NCBI RefSeq assembly: GCF_900112615.1
Contig: NZ_FOMK01000003.1
Coordinates: 372,001 to 436,000 of the forward strand
Length of the DNA: 64,000 nt
Source: Chitinophaga sp. CF118
GTDB lineage: Bacteria; Bacteroidota; Bacteroidia; Chitinophagales; Chitinophagaceae
Reading direction: 5' to 3'
Shown: positions 35,302 through 45,120 of the stretch, piece by piece
Layout of the letters: each line of letters starts with the position of its first letter
How positions within the stretch are numbered: position 1 is the first letter of the stretch
Notes under the pieces: generated by a model
The model's database searches: none
Told to the model about the DNA's origin: nothing
The model's input: the letters and a program-made list of their open reading frames with translations, nothing else
Program-made: the position numbers and the translations under genes

Positions 35302-36564
35302 TCAGATTAATATTCCTGCAATAGTGGCTGACAGGTAGGATGCAAGCGTACCGCAGAACAAGGCTTTTAAGCCCAGGCTGGCCAGATCTGCACGTCTTTT
35401 TGGTGCTAGTACGCCAATACCACCTATCTGCATCCCTACGCTACTGAAATTCGCAAACCCGCAGATAGCGATACTTACAATCAGCAATCCCTTTTCTGTT
35501 AGGATAGGAACCGTCTTATCTGTAAGGTGTTTGAATGCAACAAATTCGTTGATAGTGAGTTTCTGTCCCAGGAGGGTAGCTACGCTGTTTACATCCTGGT
35601 TGGGTACTCCCATTGCCCAGGCAATAGGGTAGAAGAGCTTCCCGAAAATCCAGTTAAGGCTCAGATCAAAACCCAGGTGGCAGAGATGCCCGATTTTGAG
35701 CAGCCCCCAATCGAGAAAAGCTATGAGAGCAATAAAGCCAATAATCATGGCTATTACGTTCATGGCTATTTTAAATCCGTCGCCGGCACCATGAGTGATG
35801 GCATCTATCACGTTCACATACTGACTTTTCACTTCCAGTTTCACCCTGTCCATTGTCTGGCTCTTCTCTGTTTCGGGGAAAACGATCTTAGCGATGACCA
35901 GTGCACCAGGTGCTGCCATCAGGCTGGCCGTGATCAGTTTTGGAGCCAGTTCCATACCTGCTGCGGCGCCCATGTTGGAATATACCACCAGGATTCCGCC
36001 CGCAATACATGCCAGACTACCACTCATAGAAGCCAGTAGTTCACTTTTAGTCATGGTGTCCAGATAAGGACGAATCATTACCTGGGCTTCAATTTGTCCA
36101 ACAAAGGCACTGGCCACATTGCTGAGGGCTTCTGCACCACTCACCCGCATGATTACGTTCATGGCACGTGCAATGACTGCTACTATCTTCTGCATGATAC
36201 CGAAATGGTAGAGAATTGCCACCAGTGAGCATACCAGGATGATGGCAGCAGTAATATTAAATGCAAATACAAAACCTCCGCTTACAAAGTTTCCTATAGT
36301 ACCGGGTGCCTGTTCCACTGCAATCCCTCCATATACGAAAGCGGCTCCTTCACGGGCAAACTGTTCCAGTTTACCCATAGCCTTGCCTAATTGCTGGAAA
36401 AACCAGAATACGGGTCCTACTTTAAAAATGAGCAGGGCTATTAATATTTGTAAAGAGATTCCGCTGACCACCAGCCGGAAATTGATCTTTTTCCTGTTGT
36501 TTGAGCATAGATAAGCGAGTCCCAGGATGAGAATAATACCGAAAATACCCTGAAAACGTTCCAT
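35302..36564 (-). CDS. Concentrative nucleoside transporter (CNT/NupC family)
   Basis: A 420-residue inner-membrane nucleoside transporter that uses an ion gradient. CNT hallmarks are the repeated re-entrant regions: VGQIEAQVMIRPYLDTMTKSEL with GGILVVYSNMG after it, and LGQKLTINEFVAF with the closing FANFSSVGMQIGGIGVLAPKRR. The length is normal for bacterial members. The ion (Na+ or H+) and the exact nucleoside preference cannot be told. TATCTTCG on the minus strand (36597 to 36590), with TATTG about 22 bases upstream, gives a leader of roughly 20 bases. It stands alone. Confidence 0.94.
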   Translation of the reverse strand: MERFQGIFGIILILGLAYLCSNNRKKINFRLVVSGISLQILIALLIFKVGPVFWFFQQLGKAMGKLEQFAREGAAFVYGGIAVEQAPGTIGNFVSGGFVFAFNITAAIILVCSLVAILYHFGIMQKIVAVIARAMNVIMRVSGAEALSNVASAFVGQIEAQVMIRPYLDTMTKSELLASMSGSLACIAGGILVVYSNMGAAAGMELAPKLITASLMAAPGALVIAKIVFPETEKSQTMDRVKLEVKSQYVNVIDAITHGAGDGFKIAMNVIAMIIGFIALIAFLDWGLLKIGHLCHLGFDLSLNWIFGKLFYPIAWAMGVPNQDVNSVATLLGQKLTINEFVAFKHLTDKTVPILTEKGLLIVSIAICGFANFSSVGMQIGGIGVLAPKRRADLASLGLKALFCGTLASYLSATIAGILI

Positions 36565-36589
36565 AAGCGAGTTAGATAATGGTAATGAG

Positions 36590-36597
36590 CGAAGATA
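36590..36597 (-). promoter_or_regulatory. -7 element TATCTTCG for the nucleoside transporter gene
   Basis: On the minus strand it differs from TAnnTTTG at one position and is 25 bases before the ATG. Confidence 0.45.
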
Positions 36598-36696
36598 AAA
36601 AAAACTAATTCTAAAATGTCAATAGTTACCATTCATAACTACTCAATTTATAATTCGTGATTAATTTATATTTTGAGATTACAATCGATTTAAAAG

Positions 36697-38973
36697 ATGA
36701 AATACGGAATCTATATACTGGGATTGGGAGCCGTCTTATTTATGAGTGCCTGCAATGGTACAAAAAAGCAGAATAAGCATATAGCAGATTCACTGGCTAT
36801 CAGAGAAAAATATGCAGAGTCACCTGTTTTGGATGCCAAAACAGCTATCGGGCATATGGAAGTGGAAAAAGGACTGGAAGTGCAACTGGTGGCCGCAGAG
36901 CCGCTGGTAACCGTTCCAGTGGCCATGACATTTGATGAAAAAGGACGTATGTGGGTGGTGGAAATGACCGGCTATATGCCGGATACCAGTGGTACAGGTG
37001 AAGATATTCCTAACGGGAAAGTGGTGATCCTGGAAGATACCGATAAAGATGGAGTGGCAGATTCACGTAAAGTGTTCCTGGATTCGCTGGTGTTACCCAG
37101 GGCTGTCTGTTTAGTAGAGAATGGCCTGTTGTTGGCAGAACCGCCCAGGTTATGGTTTGTGGAGATCAATGATGATAAACCGGGTAAACGTACACTCGTT
37201 GATGATAAATATACGGAGGGAGGAAATGTAGAGCATCAGCCCAATGGCTTATTAAGGGCAATGGACAACTGGATCTATAATGCAAAGTCGGACAAGCGAT
37301 ACAGGAAGGTGGGGAATAAATGGCTGAAGGAGGACACTCATTTTCGGGGTCAGTGGGGGCTTTCACAGGATAATTATGGCCGCCTGTTTTATAACAATAA
37401 TTCAGAGAATCTGCTTGGAGATTATTTCCCGCCGGGGTTGGGGGCACATAATCCGCAGCAGAGGAATGTAGCGGGATATAACGAGAAGATCGTGCCGGAC
37501 AATCATGTGTATCCCATCAGGGCAACTACTGGCGTAAACCGGGGATATATGAAGGGCATATTGGATGATAGCCTGCGACTGCGTGAAATGACAGCAGCTT
37601 GTAGTCCGCTGGTATACAGAGGGCAGCTCCTGGGCAAAACATATGATAATAATGTGTTCGTAGCTGAACCATCCGGCAATCTGGTGAAGCGGAATATCAT
37701 CCAGGATAGTGGTTACATTGTGAAAGGTCAACAGGCAGATCATAAACGGGAGTTCCTGGCCAGTGATGATGAGCGATTTCGTCCGGTAAGCCTGTATGAT
37801 GCTCCGGATGGAGCTTTGTACGTCGTGGATATGTATAGGGGAATCATTCAGCATAAAACATATCTTACACCATATCTAAAAAATGAAATTAAGAGCCGCA
37901 ACCTCACGAACCCCCTGAATTGTGGTCGTATCTACAGAGTAGTACCGGCTCATACAAAAGTGTCTCCTGTAATAGTGGAGAACGATCCGGCAAAACTACT
38001 GGCATCCCTTGATCATCCCAATGGCTGGATTAGGGACAAGGCTCAGCAGATGATCGTCGATCATCATTATACTGCATTAATACCAGCTCTCAGGGAACGG
38101 CTTCACAGAACAGATGCTGTGAATGGACTGATGCATGCATTGTGGACCCTGGAAGGGTTAGGAGTATTGGATTTCACAGATCTTCAATTATTATTACAGC
38201 AGAAGAATCCTTATTTACAGGCACAGGCATTGGCGGCCTTACCTTCCGTGATTGCAGAAACTAACGGGAAGCAGATCTCGTCGGCGCTGACCGGACTGGG
38301 ACAGAATGTATTCCTGGCACCTTATATCGCTTTGCTATTGCCGGTATTACCTGCTCAAGAGGCAGCTTCTATGCAGCTGGAATTGATAAAACGTTATGCG
38401 AATGACCGGTATGTGGCAGATGCTATTATCAGCAATGCCGCTGGTAAAGAAGGTGTTTTGCAACAATTAATAAAAACCTGGAATCCTGATACTTCGCAGG
38501 TGATTTCAAAACGACTGGCCCTGGTGCTGAAAGATATTGAGAGTCATCGGAATGAAAAGATGACTGCCGGGCTCCAAAAGCACTACCCGCGTGGTACGAT
38601 ATTGTTCAAAACCGTTTGTCAAACCTGTCACGGAGCTGATGGTAACGGGATTCAATCCCTGGCACCTCCATTGAATCAGTCTGGCGTTGTTACTGGAGAT
38701 AAGCACCGTTTAATCTCTATTGTGTTGTATGGCCTTACCGGACCGGTAGAAGTGGGAGGAAAACTGTATAAAGCTCCTGAAATAAGTGGCGATATGCCGG
38801 GTATTGGTAGTAATGATGAGTTTTCTGATAAGGATATTGCTGAGGTATTGAATTTTATTCGTAACTGCTGGAATAACCAGTCTTCTGTAGTCACAGAAAA
38901 AGATATTCAGGATGTAAGAAAACAATATAAAGGCCGGCAAAAATCTTTTACTATAGAAGAGTTGGGTAAATAA
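36697..38973 (+). CDS. Lipoprotein with PVC-type dehydrogenase propeller and cytochrome c domain
   Basis: A 758-residue predicted lipoprotein (MKYGIYILGLGAVLFMSAC, Cys19). The front ~400 residues form a six-bladed propeller like the membrane-bound dehydrogenase / glucose-sorbosone dehydrogenase group, with LEVQLVAAEPLVTVPVAMTF, FDEKGRMWVVEMTGY, HQPNGLLRAMDNWIYNAKSD and PDGALYVVDMYRGIIQ. A helical HEAT-like part follows. The end carries one c-type haem site, CQTCH near 641. Such proteins may oxidise sugars or alcohols outside the inner membrane and pass electrons to the respiratory chain; the substrate is unknown. TATATTTT just upstream (36667) is a weak promoter. It is monocistronic. Confidence 0.87.
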   Translation: MKYGIYILGLGAVLFMSACNGTKKQNKHIADSLAIREKYAESPVLDAKTAIGHMEVEKGLEVQLVAAEPLVTVPVAMTFDEKGRMWVVEMTGYMPDTSGTGEDIPNGKVVILEDTDKDGVADSRKVFLDSLVLPRAVCLVENGLLLAEPPRLWFVEINDDKPGKRTLVDDKYTEGGNVEHQPNGLLRAMDNWIYNAKSDKRYRKVGNKWLKEDTHFRGQWGLSQDNYGRLFYNNNSENLLGDYFPPGLGAHNPQQRNVAGYNEKIVPDNHVYPIRATTGVNRGYMKGILDDSLRLREMTAACSPLVYRGQLLGKTYDNNVFVAEPSGNLVKRNIIQDSGYIVKGQQADHKREFLASDDERFRPVSLYDAPDGALYVVDMYRGIIQHKTYLTPYLKNEIKSRNLTNPLNCGRIYRVVPAHTKVSPVIVENDPAKLLASLDHPNGWIRDKAQQMIVDHHYTALIPALRERLHRTDAVNGLMHALWTLEGLGVLDFTDLQLLLQQKNPYLQAQALAALPSVIAETNGKQISSALTGLGQNVFLAPYIALLLPVLPAQEAASMQLELIKRYANDRYVADAIISNAAGKEGVLQQLIKTWNPDTSQVISKRLALVLKDIESHRNEKMTAGLQKHYPRGTILFKTVCQTCHGADGNGIQSLAPPLNQSGVVTGDKHRLISIVLYGLTGPVEVGGKLYKAPEISGDMPGIGSNDEFSDKDIAEVLNFIRNCWNNQSSVVTEKDIQDVRKQYKGRQKSFTIEELGK

Positions 38974-39004
38974 AATGTTCTTGCCAGCATTGTGTTGCGT
39001 GTAA

Positions 39005-40435
39005 TTATATTTTAAATTTTATATCCAGTAACTGGAGTTTATTATACAGTGTTTTGCGGTCAATATTCATCAGTCTTGCCGCCTTTGTTTTATTAAATTT
39101 CACTTCGCGCAGTACAGTCATAATCTTTTCGTGTTCTGCCTGTTTGGCAATTGCCTTCAGATTAAGATTGTTATCCTGCACCGGCGGGTTCACTTTTTCG
39201 ACTTTCTTTTGTACAGGCTTATGCAGATCTATCATTTCCTCCGGTAGAACCTGCAGGTCTATTGTATCATTGGCTGGTGTTAACAGACAGGCTCTCCGGA
39301 TTACATTCTTTAATTCGCGGATATTTCCGGGCCAGCTATAAGTGTTGAAGTACGCCAGTAGTTCCGGAGAGAGTGGACCGGATTTACGCTGCAGTTCATT
39401 TTCTGTTTCTTTTACAAATGTTTCAACAAACAGGGGGAGGTCTTCCAGTCTGTTGCGTAAAGGGGGGACCGTCAATGTGAATTCATTCAGCCTGTAAAAC
39501 AGATCTTCTCTGAATTTGCCCTGGGAGATAGCTTGTGGGAGGTTTTCATTTGATGCAACAATGATCCTGATATCTACCGGTATTTCAATAGAACTACCAA
39601 CGGGGCGCACTACTCTTTCCTGCATCACCCGTAATAAAGCTACCTGGATGTTATAAGAAAGATTGGCTACTTCGTCAAGGAAAAGCGTACCACCATTTGC
39701 TTGCTGAAATGCTCCGGTATTTGCATTGATAGCACCTGTGAATGCCCCTTTCTGATGACCGAATAATTCACTTGCGGCGAGTTCGTTTGTCAGGCTTCCG
39801 CAATCCAGTGCAACGAAAGGCATTGTACTTCGTTTACTGCGGCTGTGGATCAAACGGGCAACAGATTCTTTACCTGTACCGGTTTCTCCGAAAATGATCA
39901 CACTGTAATTTGTAGGAGCGATCAGATTGATCTGCTGATGCAGTTCTTTGGAAGCACTGCTATTACCAAATACGTGTTCTGATTCATGAAGTTTTCCCTG
40001 TGCATTTACTACTGTTGATATGGTAACAACAGTAGTAGCTATCGGATCATTATTGTCCCGGATATTATTAACATGAAGGTATGCTTTGTTGGCCAGCAAT
40101 ACGATCTGCTCTGCATTCAGGGGTTTTGTAATATAATCATACACCCCGTTCCTGATGAACTGGATCGCGATCCTTACATCAGGATAGCCTGTCATAATGA
40201 TGATGGCGGTGTGAGGATTGAGTAGATTAATTTCGCGGGAAAGTGTTGCCCCGTCTTTTTCTTTGTCTTTAAGACGATAATCACAAAAGACAACCTGATA
40301 GTGTTTCTCTTTTACCATTTTAAGGGCTGTACTTCCAGACATGGTCACATCTACGTCAAAACCTTCTTTGATCAGGATCTTACGCAGTAATGTACATGTG
40401 TGGATCTCATCATCGATTATGAGTATGTTTTTCAT
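39005..40435 (-). CDS. Sigma-54-dependent response regulator (NtrC family)
   Basis: A 476-residue activator with three domains. The receiver is complete: Asp8/Asp9, phospho-acceptor Asp52 (FCDYRL), Thr82 and Lys104 (ITKPL). The AAA+ domain has Walker A GETGTGKES at 183-191, the sigma-54 contact loop GAFTGA at 230-235 and Walker B GGTLFLDEV. A Fis-type helix-turn-helix ends the protein (MTVLREVKFNKTKAARLMNI and on). When phosphorylated it should oligomerise and open sigma-54 promoters. No histidine kinase is adjacent, so the partner is unknown. It is read toward the haem lipoprotein, leaving only 31 bases between stops. Confidence 0.95.
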   Translation of the reverse strand: MKNILIIDDEIHTCTLLRKILIKEGFDVDVTMSGSTALKMVKEKHYQVVFCDYRLKDKEKDGATLSREINLLNPHTAIIIMTGYPDVRIAIQFIRNGVYDYITKPLNAEQIVLLANKAYLHVNNIRDNNDPIATTVVTISTVVNAQGKLHESEHVFGNSSASKELHQQINLIAPTNYSVIIFGETGTGKESVARLIHSRSKRSTMPFVALDCGSLTNELAASELFGHQKGAFTGAINANTGAFQQANGGTLFLDEVANLSYNIQVALLRVMQERVVRPVGSSIEIPVDIRIIVASNENLPQAISQGKFREDLFYRLNEFTLTVPPLRNRLEDLPLFVETFVKETENELQRKSGPLSPELLAYFNTYSWPGNIRELKNVIRRACLLTPANDTIDLQVLPEEMIDLHKPVQKKVEKVNPPVQDNNLNLKAIAKQAEHEKIMTVLREVKFNKTKAARLMNIDRKTLYNKLQLLDIKFKI

Positions 40436-40489
40436 AGATTCAAGTTATTGGGGGAAATTTTATCAGGATGTCTTTTATGGAGAGTCTTA

Positions 40490-40765
40490 CTAGTAGCTTC
40501 TACCGGAAGGAAAGGAGCGGTCAACGCGTTCTTTGGCAACAGCGACGGAGATATTTCTACCACCCATATTTGTTCCATCCAGTTCTTTTATTGCTTTATT
40601 ACCTTCTTCATCCTTTGACATTTCTATAAAGCCAAATCCACGGGATACGCCGGTAAATTTGTCCCCAATGATTTTACAAGAAGCAACAGTTCCATAAACG
40701 GAAAATGCTTTCTTCAATTCTTCCTCATTGATCTGAGACATGAGGTTTGAAACATAAATTGTCAT
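40490..40765 (-). CDS. Small RNA-binding protein with one RRM
   Basis: A 91-residue protein made of a single RRM. RNP2 is IYVSNL at 3-8 and RNP1 is RGFGFIEM at 42-49, with the aromatic residues that stack on RNA bases. A short arginine/serine tail (VDRSFPSGRSY) follows. Such glycine-poor single-RRM proteins are common in Bacteroidota and cyanobacteria, often cold-induced. The upstream 312 bases may contain a long leader. It lies 54 bases upstream of the sigma-54 regulator gene on the same strand. Confidence 0.94.
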   Translation of the reverse strand: MTIYVSNLMSQINEEELKKAFSVYGTVASCKIIGDKFTGVSRGFGFIEMSKDEEGNKAIKELDGTNMGGRNISVAVAKERVDRSFPSGRSY

Positions 40766-41077
40766 GATATTTATTTTAAGTGAGAAGATTCGAGTAGGAA
40801 ACGTAATGCCAGGAACCGATTACCAATGAAAGAATGACTATAATCATCGTTACATAGTTTTTAATACGGACTGATCTCGTTAGAGGACTGATTGGGAGAT
40901 AAAAACGAGCAAATTCAATAATATGGCTGCAAGAAGCAACGCGCGACTAATAGCAGGAATGTAAGAGAACTTAGTATTTCTATAACAGCGTAAAGGTATC
41001 GAAAATAACGCCAGATAAATCATTAGGAGGATAAAATCAAAAATAAAACCGGTAAGGGTACCCTATACTCTTATTTG
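40766..41077. other. Gap between the RRM gene and the DUF192 lipoprotein gene
   Basis: It holds the upstream region of the RRM gene. TACCTTTA on the minus strand (40998 to 40991) is a near match to the -7 consensus and would give a leader of about 220 bases, long enough for regulation by RNA structure. No strong hairpin or other gene is visible. Confidence 0.45.
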
Positions 41078-41614
41078 CTATAAAACGGCCCCTGGCTTTT
41101 TTTCAACAAACGTTATCTTATCGCCATATGCAATATGGTATTTATCACAAAAACCAGCATTTACTTCCAGCACATACTGTGCTTTCATAAACGATGGCAG
41201 ACTTTCTTCAGAAAGAGGAGTGGTATATTTTTGTACAGATACTATTTCTTTGTGATCATCGAGGTAAATAATGTCCAGCGAAATATAGGTGTTTTTCATC
41301 CAGAACGCCTGTTGTTCAGCAGCCGGAAAAATAAACAACATCCCCTGATCATCTGTCATTGACTTTCTATCCATCAGCCCCTGCGCTCTTTCCTGGGCAC
41401 TCGTAGCAAGTTCAATATCAATTTTACGGAGGGTATCATTGTTGACCTTGCTGAGAAAATACAATTCTCCCTCCTTAGTGAACTTAGGCCCACTTTCTGT
41501 CATGGTTGCAACAGTGCTCTGTTGGGAGTGTTGACCAGCCCGATTAGCATTGTTCTGACATCCGCCAATGTAAAGGCAAAGTCCTAATTGAAATAACCAT
41601 TTAGAAGACATCAT
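41078..41614 (-). CDS. DUF192 lipoprotein
   Basis: A 178-residue predicted lipoprotein with Cys19 in LYIGGC. The mature C-terminal ~115 residues are a DUF192 domain: IELATSAQERAQGLMDRKSM, GMLFIFPAAEQQAFWMKNT, SLDIIYLD and the end VLEVNAGFCDKYHIAYGDKI. The role of this small beta fold is unknown. The gene starts 16 bases after the mqnE stop, so it is probably the last member of the protease-mqnE-DUF192 transcript. Two adjacent ATG codons could both serve as the start. Confidence 0.9.
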   Translation of the reverse strand: MMSSKWLFQLGLCLYIGGCQNNANRAGQHSQQSTVATMTESGPKFTKEGELYFLSKVNNDTLRKIDIELATSAQERAQGLMDRKSMTDDQGMLFIFPAAEQQAFWMKNTYISLDIIYLDDHKEIVSVQKYTTPLSEESLPSFMKAQYVLEVNAGFCDKYHIAYGDKITFVEKKPGAVL

Positions 41615-41630
41615 ATTGCTGTTGTTATGA

Positions 41631-42809
41631 TCAACTGGCTAGTTCTTCCTCTGTAAATTCTACATCCGTATAATCCCTGATCTCATTATATAAGGTATCT
41701 CTTTCTACAGGTCTTCTGCCGGCCTGCTTAATGAGCATAGCGAGTTGCGCCGTGTTCATAGCAGGTGTCTGTTCTTCGGATCCTGCCATTGAGTAGATTT
41801 TGGTGGTATCGTCAATAGTACCGTCAAGGTCATTTACACCAAAAGAAAGGGTGAGCTGCGCTGTATTTCTTCCCAGCATCGGCCAGTAAGCCTTCAGGTG
41901 AGGGAAGTTATCCATGTACAATCTGGCAACTGAATACAGTTTCAGGTCTTCTATAATTGATGCTTCCGGTACATGAGACATTTCATTGTCTTTGTTACGG
42001 AATTTGAGTGGGATAAAAGTCTGGAAACCATGCGTTTCGTCCTGCAGGGAGCGAAGACGTTCCATATGATCTATGCGATGCTCATATTTTTCAATGTGAC
42101 CATACAGCATTGTGGCATTGGTATGCATATTCAGCTGGTGGGCTGCTTTGTGAATAGCCAGCCATCCGTCTGCATCTACTTTATCATGTGCAATCTGTGC
42201 ACGGATATCGGGATGAAAGATTTCAGCACCACCACCTGGTAATGACTGTAAACCGGCTTGATTCAGCCTCCGCATACCTTCTTCAACTGTCAGTTTAGCT
42301 TTGCGGAACATGTAATCCAGTTCCACCGCTGTGAATCCTTTCAGATGAAGGTTCGGACGATGTTTCTTTATCTTTTCAATCAGTTCGCAGAAGTAATCCA
42401 TATTCATTTTAGGATGAACACCACCCACAATGTGGACTTCTGTTACCGGTTGATTATCATACTTTTTTACAATGTCCAGCATCTCTTCGATACTTAATTC
42501 CCAACCATCTTCACGATTCTTGTAAAGACGTGAGTAGGAGCAGAACTTACATGTAAAAACGCATACGTTAGTAGGTTCTATATGAAAATTGCGGTTGAAG
42601 AAGGTTTTATCACCATGTTTGCGTACCCGCACCATGTTTGCCAGTGCTCCAAGTAAGCCGAGTTCTCCTTTTTCGAATAACAACAAACCATCTTCCGGTG
42701 TCAATCTTTCTGATGCTAATACCTTTTCACCTATGATCTTCAATTCTTTATCCAGTCTGGCATCCTGCAGTAATGTGTCTACAGCAGGAAAATCATTTGT
42801 AGTCGTCAT
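41631..42809 (-). CDS. mqnE: Aminofutalosine synthase (radical SAM)
   Basis: A 392-residue radical-SAM enzyme of the futalosine route to menaquinone. It adds the adenosyl radical to the enol ether of 3-[(1-carboxyvinyl)oxy]benzoate to form aminofutalosine. The 4Fe-4S cluster ligands are Cys83, Cys87 and Cys90 (CVFTCKFC). GGVHPKMNMDYFCELIEKI, LKGFTAVELDYM and SLPGGGAEIFHPDIRAQI distinguish MqnE from the sister enzyme MqnC. Its ATG overlaps the stop codon of the upstream metalloprotease (ATGA), suggesting translational coupling. The other men/mqn genes are elsewhere. Confidence 0.95.
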   Translation of the reverse strand: MTTTNDFPAVDTLLQDARLDKELKIIGEKVLASERLTPEDGLLLFEKGELGLLGALANMVRVRKHGDKTFFNRNFHIEPTNVCVFTCKFCSYSRLYKNREDGWELSIEEMLDIVKKYDNQPVTEVHIVGGVHPKMNMDYFCELIEKIKKHRPNLHLKGFTAVELDYMFRKAKLTVEEGMRRLNQAGLQSLPGGGAEIFHPDIRAQIAHDKVDADGWLAIHKAAHQLNMHTNATMLYGHIEKYEHRIDHMERLRSLQDETHGFQTFIPLKFRNKDNEMSHVPEASIIEDLKLYSVARLYMDNFPHLKAYWPMLGRNTAQLTLSFGVNDLDGTIDDTTKIYSMAGSEEQTPAMNTAQLAMLIKQAGRRPVERDTLYNEIRDYTDVEFTEEELAS

Positions 42810-44944
42810 CGCACTTTTGTTATTTTAATAGTCTTAACCGAATTCCTGTAGATTAATTTTACAAAATAAATACCATTTGGCTCATTTACCAAATCAAAGA
42901 TGAAACGGTTGCTGCTATTAACGGACGCCCCACGCTGTTTTGCGATTTGTTGTCCTGAACTATTATAGATGGCTATATAATCCAGGTTGGCGGGGGCCTC
43001 AAGGAAGGTAATGAACAGCTGATCGCTAACAGGCACAGGACCAACTGTATATCCATGTTCTTTCAGGTAAGGCAGGGTGTTTTTAGTTACCAGATTGATA
43101 TTATCCAGGTAGATATTGTTCTCTGCATTGCTGATATTCCGGAAAACCACGCGGAACTTGCCCTTTTTGATGATGGGAGTCAGGTTCACAGAGTCTTTGC
43201 GCCATTCGGAAGCTGTAGGAATGTATTCTGTCTCAACCGCTTGTTTATGTGTTAGAAAATTAGGACCGCCCTTTTTATATGCACTGTCGAATGTTATACC
43301 ACAGTCAGAAGTAGTGAGCACCAGGAGACTGTCCCACAGCAGATTATTATTACTGTTTGCTCCGGAGTAAGACGCTGCTGCTACATCAAAGAACAGGAAT
43401 ATCGAATCTTTACCTGTAGGATCGATCTGTGGAGAGAAGATATCATCTATCTCATCATTTACATCATACGCCAGGTTGTGCATCACAATAGATTTGCTAC
43501 CGGATTTGGCTGCATCGGTGGTCACTTCCCAGGTATAGCTGTTATCATAATTCTTTATTTCCCAGCCTGTTGGTGGAAAGGTGGTGCCTTCAAAACCTTC
43601 TGAGAGGGGGAGAGCCCCATCTGCATAGTACTGAAAGGCGAGCGAAGCGGTATCATTAGAAGGATCTTCGTCTTCAATGCCATTGGGCTGAGAGGTGTAA
43701 GCCTTCAGCAGGTTAGGTCCTTCTCCGGGAGCGCTGTCCGGCAGGTAAACAGTATCTGTTTTAAGCGCAGCCAGGCTACCTGTCCAGTTATACGACTGTT
43801 CGGTATTATTATCTGTCTGGTAGCTGATCTTTACGGAGGTCAGAGTAGTTAAACCCTGATTTTTCAATATGACAAGTGGCGTAATACTGTTTTCGCAGAT
43901 TTGCCCTGTGGGAGTAATTACCTTCTGAATCATCGCATCGTTCGACAGCAGGTTTAATGGCACACAGCCATCTGAGGTAAGTAGGCCGGGATGATCGTCA
44001 TTCAGGGAAACACGCATACGGTCTACCTGATCGGAGGTGAACAAAAGCATACAAACATCATCTGAGTAATCCATGTAGTTGTTGAACATGACCCCCGGAG
44101 AAGTTTTAGAGCAGCTGTCCACTTTCGGGAAAACGGGGCAGCCGTAAGTATTGTCACCCTGTAAAGGAGTATCATCAATACCATCGTCCTGTGCACAGGC
44201 AGATTCATCTCCCCATATATGGCGTAAGGAAAAATAATGGCCTATTTCATGCACTGCGGTACGTCCTTTATTATAAGGAGCAGCTGCAGTACCTGTGTTG
44301 CCAAAGGCTGTATAATCTACAACAACACCTTCCTGGTCAGCACTATATAAGCCGGGTATGGTAGCTACGCCCAGATAGTTATTAGCGAGATCACATACCC
44401 AAATATTCAGGTAACGCTGGCTATCCCATATATCAGCACCGCCGGTGGTGGTAGATTTAACCGCCTGTCCAGCATTATTGATGCTGAAGTTAGTTTTAGT
44501 AGTAGTAACCCTTTCGATACCGTTGGTCGGACTACCATCAGGGGTACGTTGTGCCATACAGAACTGAATCCCGGAATTACCTACCAGGGGCTGCCATGCA
44601 GCCGGCAGGGCTGAGATGTCTGTATTGGCTGCGATATAGTCTTTGTTCAGGACGTCTATCTGGGAAAGTATCTGTGCATCCGTCACAACTGCAGGGTTTT
44701 TCAGCACAATGTGCACGACTACGGGGATAGTAATGGTACTGTAAGTAGTTTTCAGCAATGCTTTGTTTTGCTTGATTCGTAAGGTAGCTTCTCTGAGACG
44801 GGTTTCCAATTGCTGACGTACCTGTAATAAGGCAGGATTATCCTGGATCTTTTGCAGGACAGCAGTTTCTGTACCACAATTACGTTGGGCAAAAACGGGG
44901 AATGCATAGAAAATAGTCAGGATAAAGAGGGTAAAATTGCGCAA
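42806..44944 (-). CDS. Secreted M43 (cytophagalysin/pappalysin) metalloprotease with type IX sorting domain
   Basis: A 712-residue secreted zinc protease. A signal peptide covers residues 1-19 (MRNFTLFILTIFYAFPVFA). The zinc site is HEIGHYFSLRH, with His232, Glu233, His236 and His242, followed by IWGDE as in cytophagalysins, and the Met-turn YMDYSDD. Behind the catalytic domain are Ig-like and adhesion-type domains, and the last ~80 residues form the type A sorting domain (YTVGPVPVSDQLFI, IYNSSGQQIA, NGIYFVKLIYRN). The start codon must be TTG: a stop lies two codons upstream and no ATG precedes the signal peptide. It overlaps mqnE by four bases. Confidence 0.92.
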   Translation of the reverse strand: MRNFTLFILTIFYAFPVFAQRNCGTETAVLQKIQDNPALLQVRQQLETRLREATLRIKQNKALLKTTYSTITIPVVVHIVLKNPAVVTDAQILSQIDVLNKDYIAANTDISALPAAWQPLVGNSGIQFCMAQRTPDGSPTNGIERVTTTKTNFSINNAGQAVKSTTTGGADIWDSQRYLNIWVCDLANNYLGVATIPGLYSADQEGVVVDYTAFGNTGTAAAPYNKGRTAVHEIGHYFSLRHIWGDESACAQDDGIDDTPLQGDNTYGCPVFPKVDSCSKTSPGVMFNNYMDYSDDVCMLLFTSDQVDRMRVSLNDDHPGLLTSDGCVPLNLLSNDAMIQKVITPTGQICENSITPLVILKNQGLTTLTSVKISYQTDNNTEQSYNWTGSLAALKTDTVYLPDSAPGEGPNLLKAYTSQPNGIEDEDPSNDTASLAFQYYADGALPLSEGFEGTTFPPTGWEIKNYDNSYTWEVTTDAAKSGSKSIVMHNLAYDVNDEIDDIFSPQIDPTGKDSIFLFFDVAAASYSGANSNNNLLWDSLLVLTTSDCGITFDSAYKKGGPNFLTHKQAVETEYIPTASEWRKDSVNLTPIIKKGKFRVVFRNISNAENNIYLDNINLVTKNTLPYLKEHGYTVGPVPVSDQLFITFLEAPANLDYIAIYNSSGQQIAKQRGASVNSSNRFIFDLVNEPNGIYFVKLIYRNSVKTIKITKVR

Positions 44945-45120
44945 TGTTCAAGTTTGTATGTTAAAATTAGCAGCTTATCCGTAAACTTTCAGAGAAAGTT
45001 ACAATCTCTTTAGCAGATCCTATATACCGAATCTGCGAAAAGGATTATTCCGACAGCCAAATTGCATTAAAACAATATGGAATATTGTAATGTACCTGGT
45101 TAAACGCAATATTGCAAATT

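Noticed and set aside
36565..36696. Purine or nucleoside riboswitch before the CNT transporter
   Set aside because: The leader is predicted to be only about 20 bases, too short for an aptamer.
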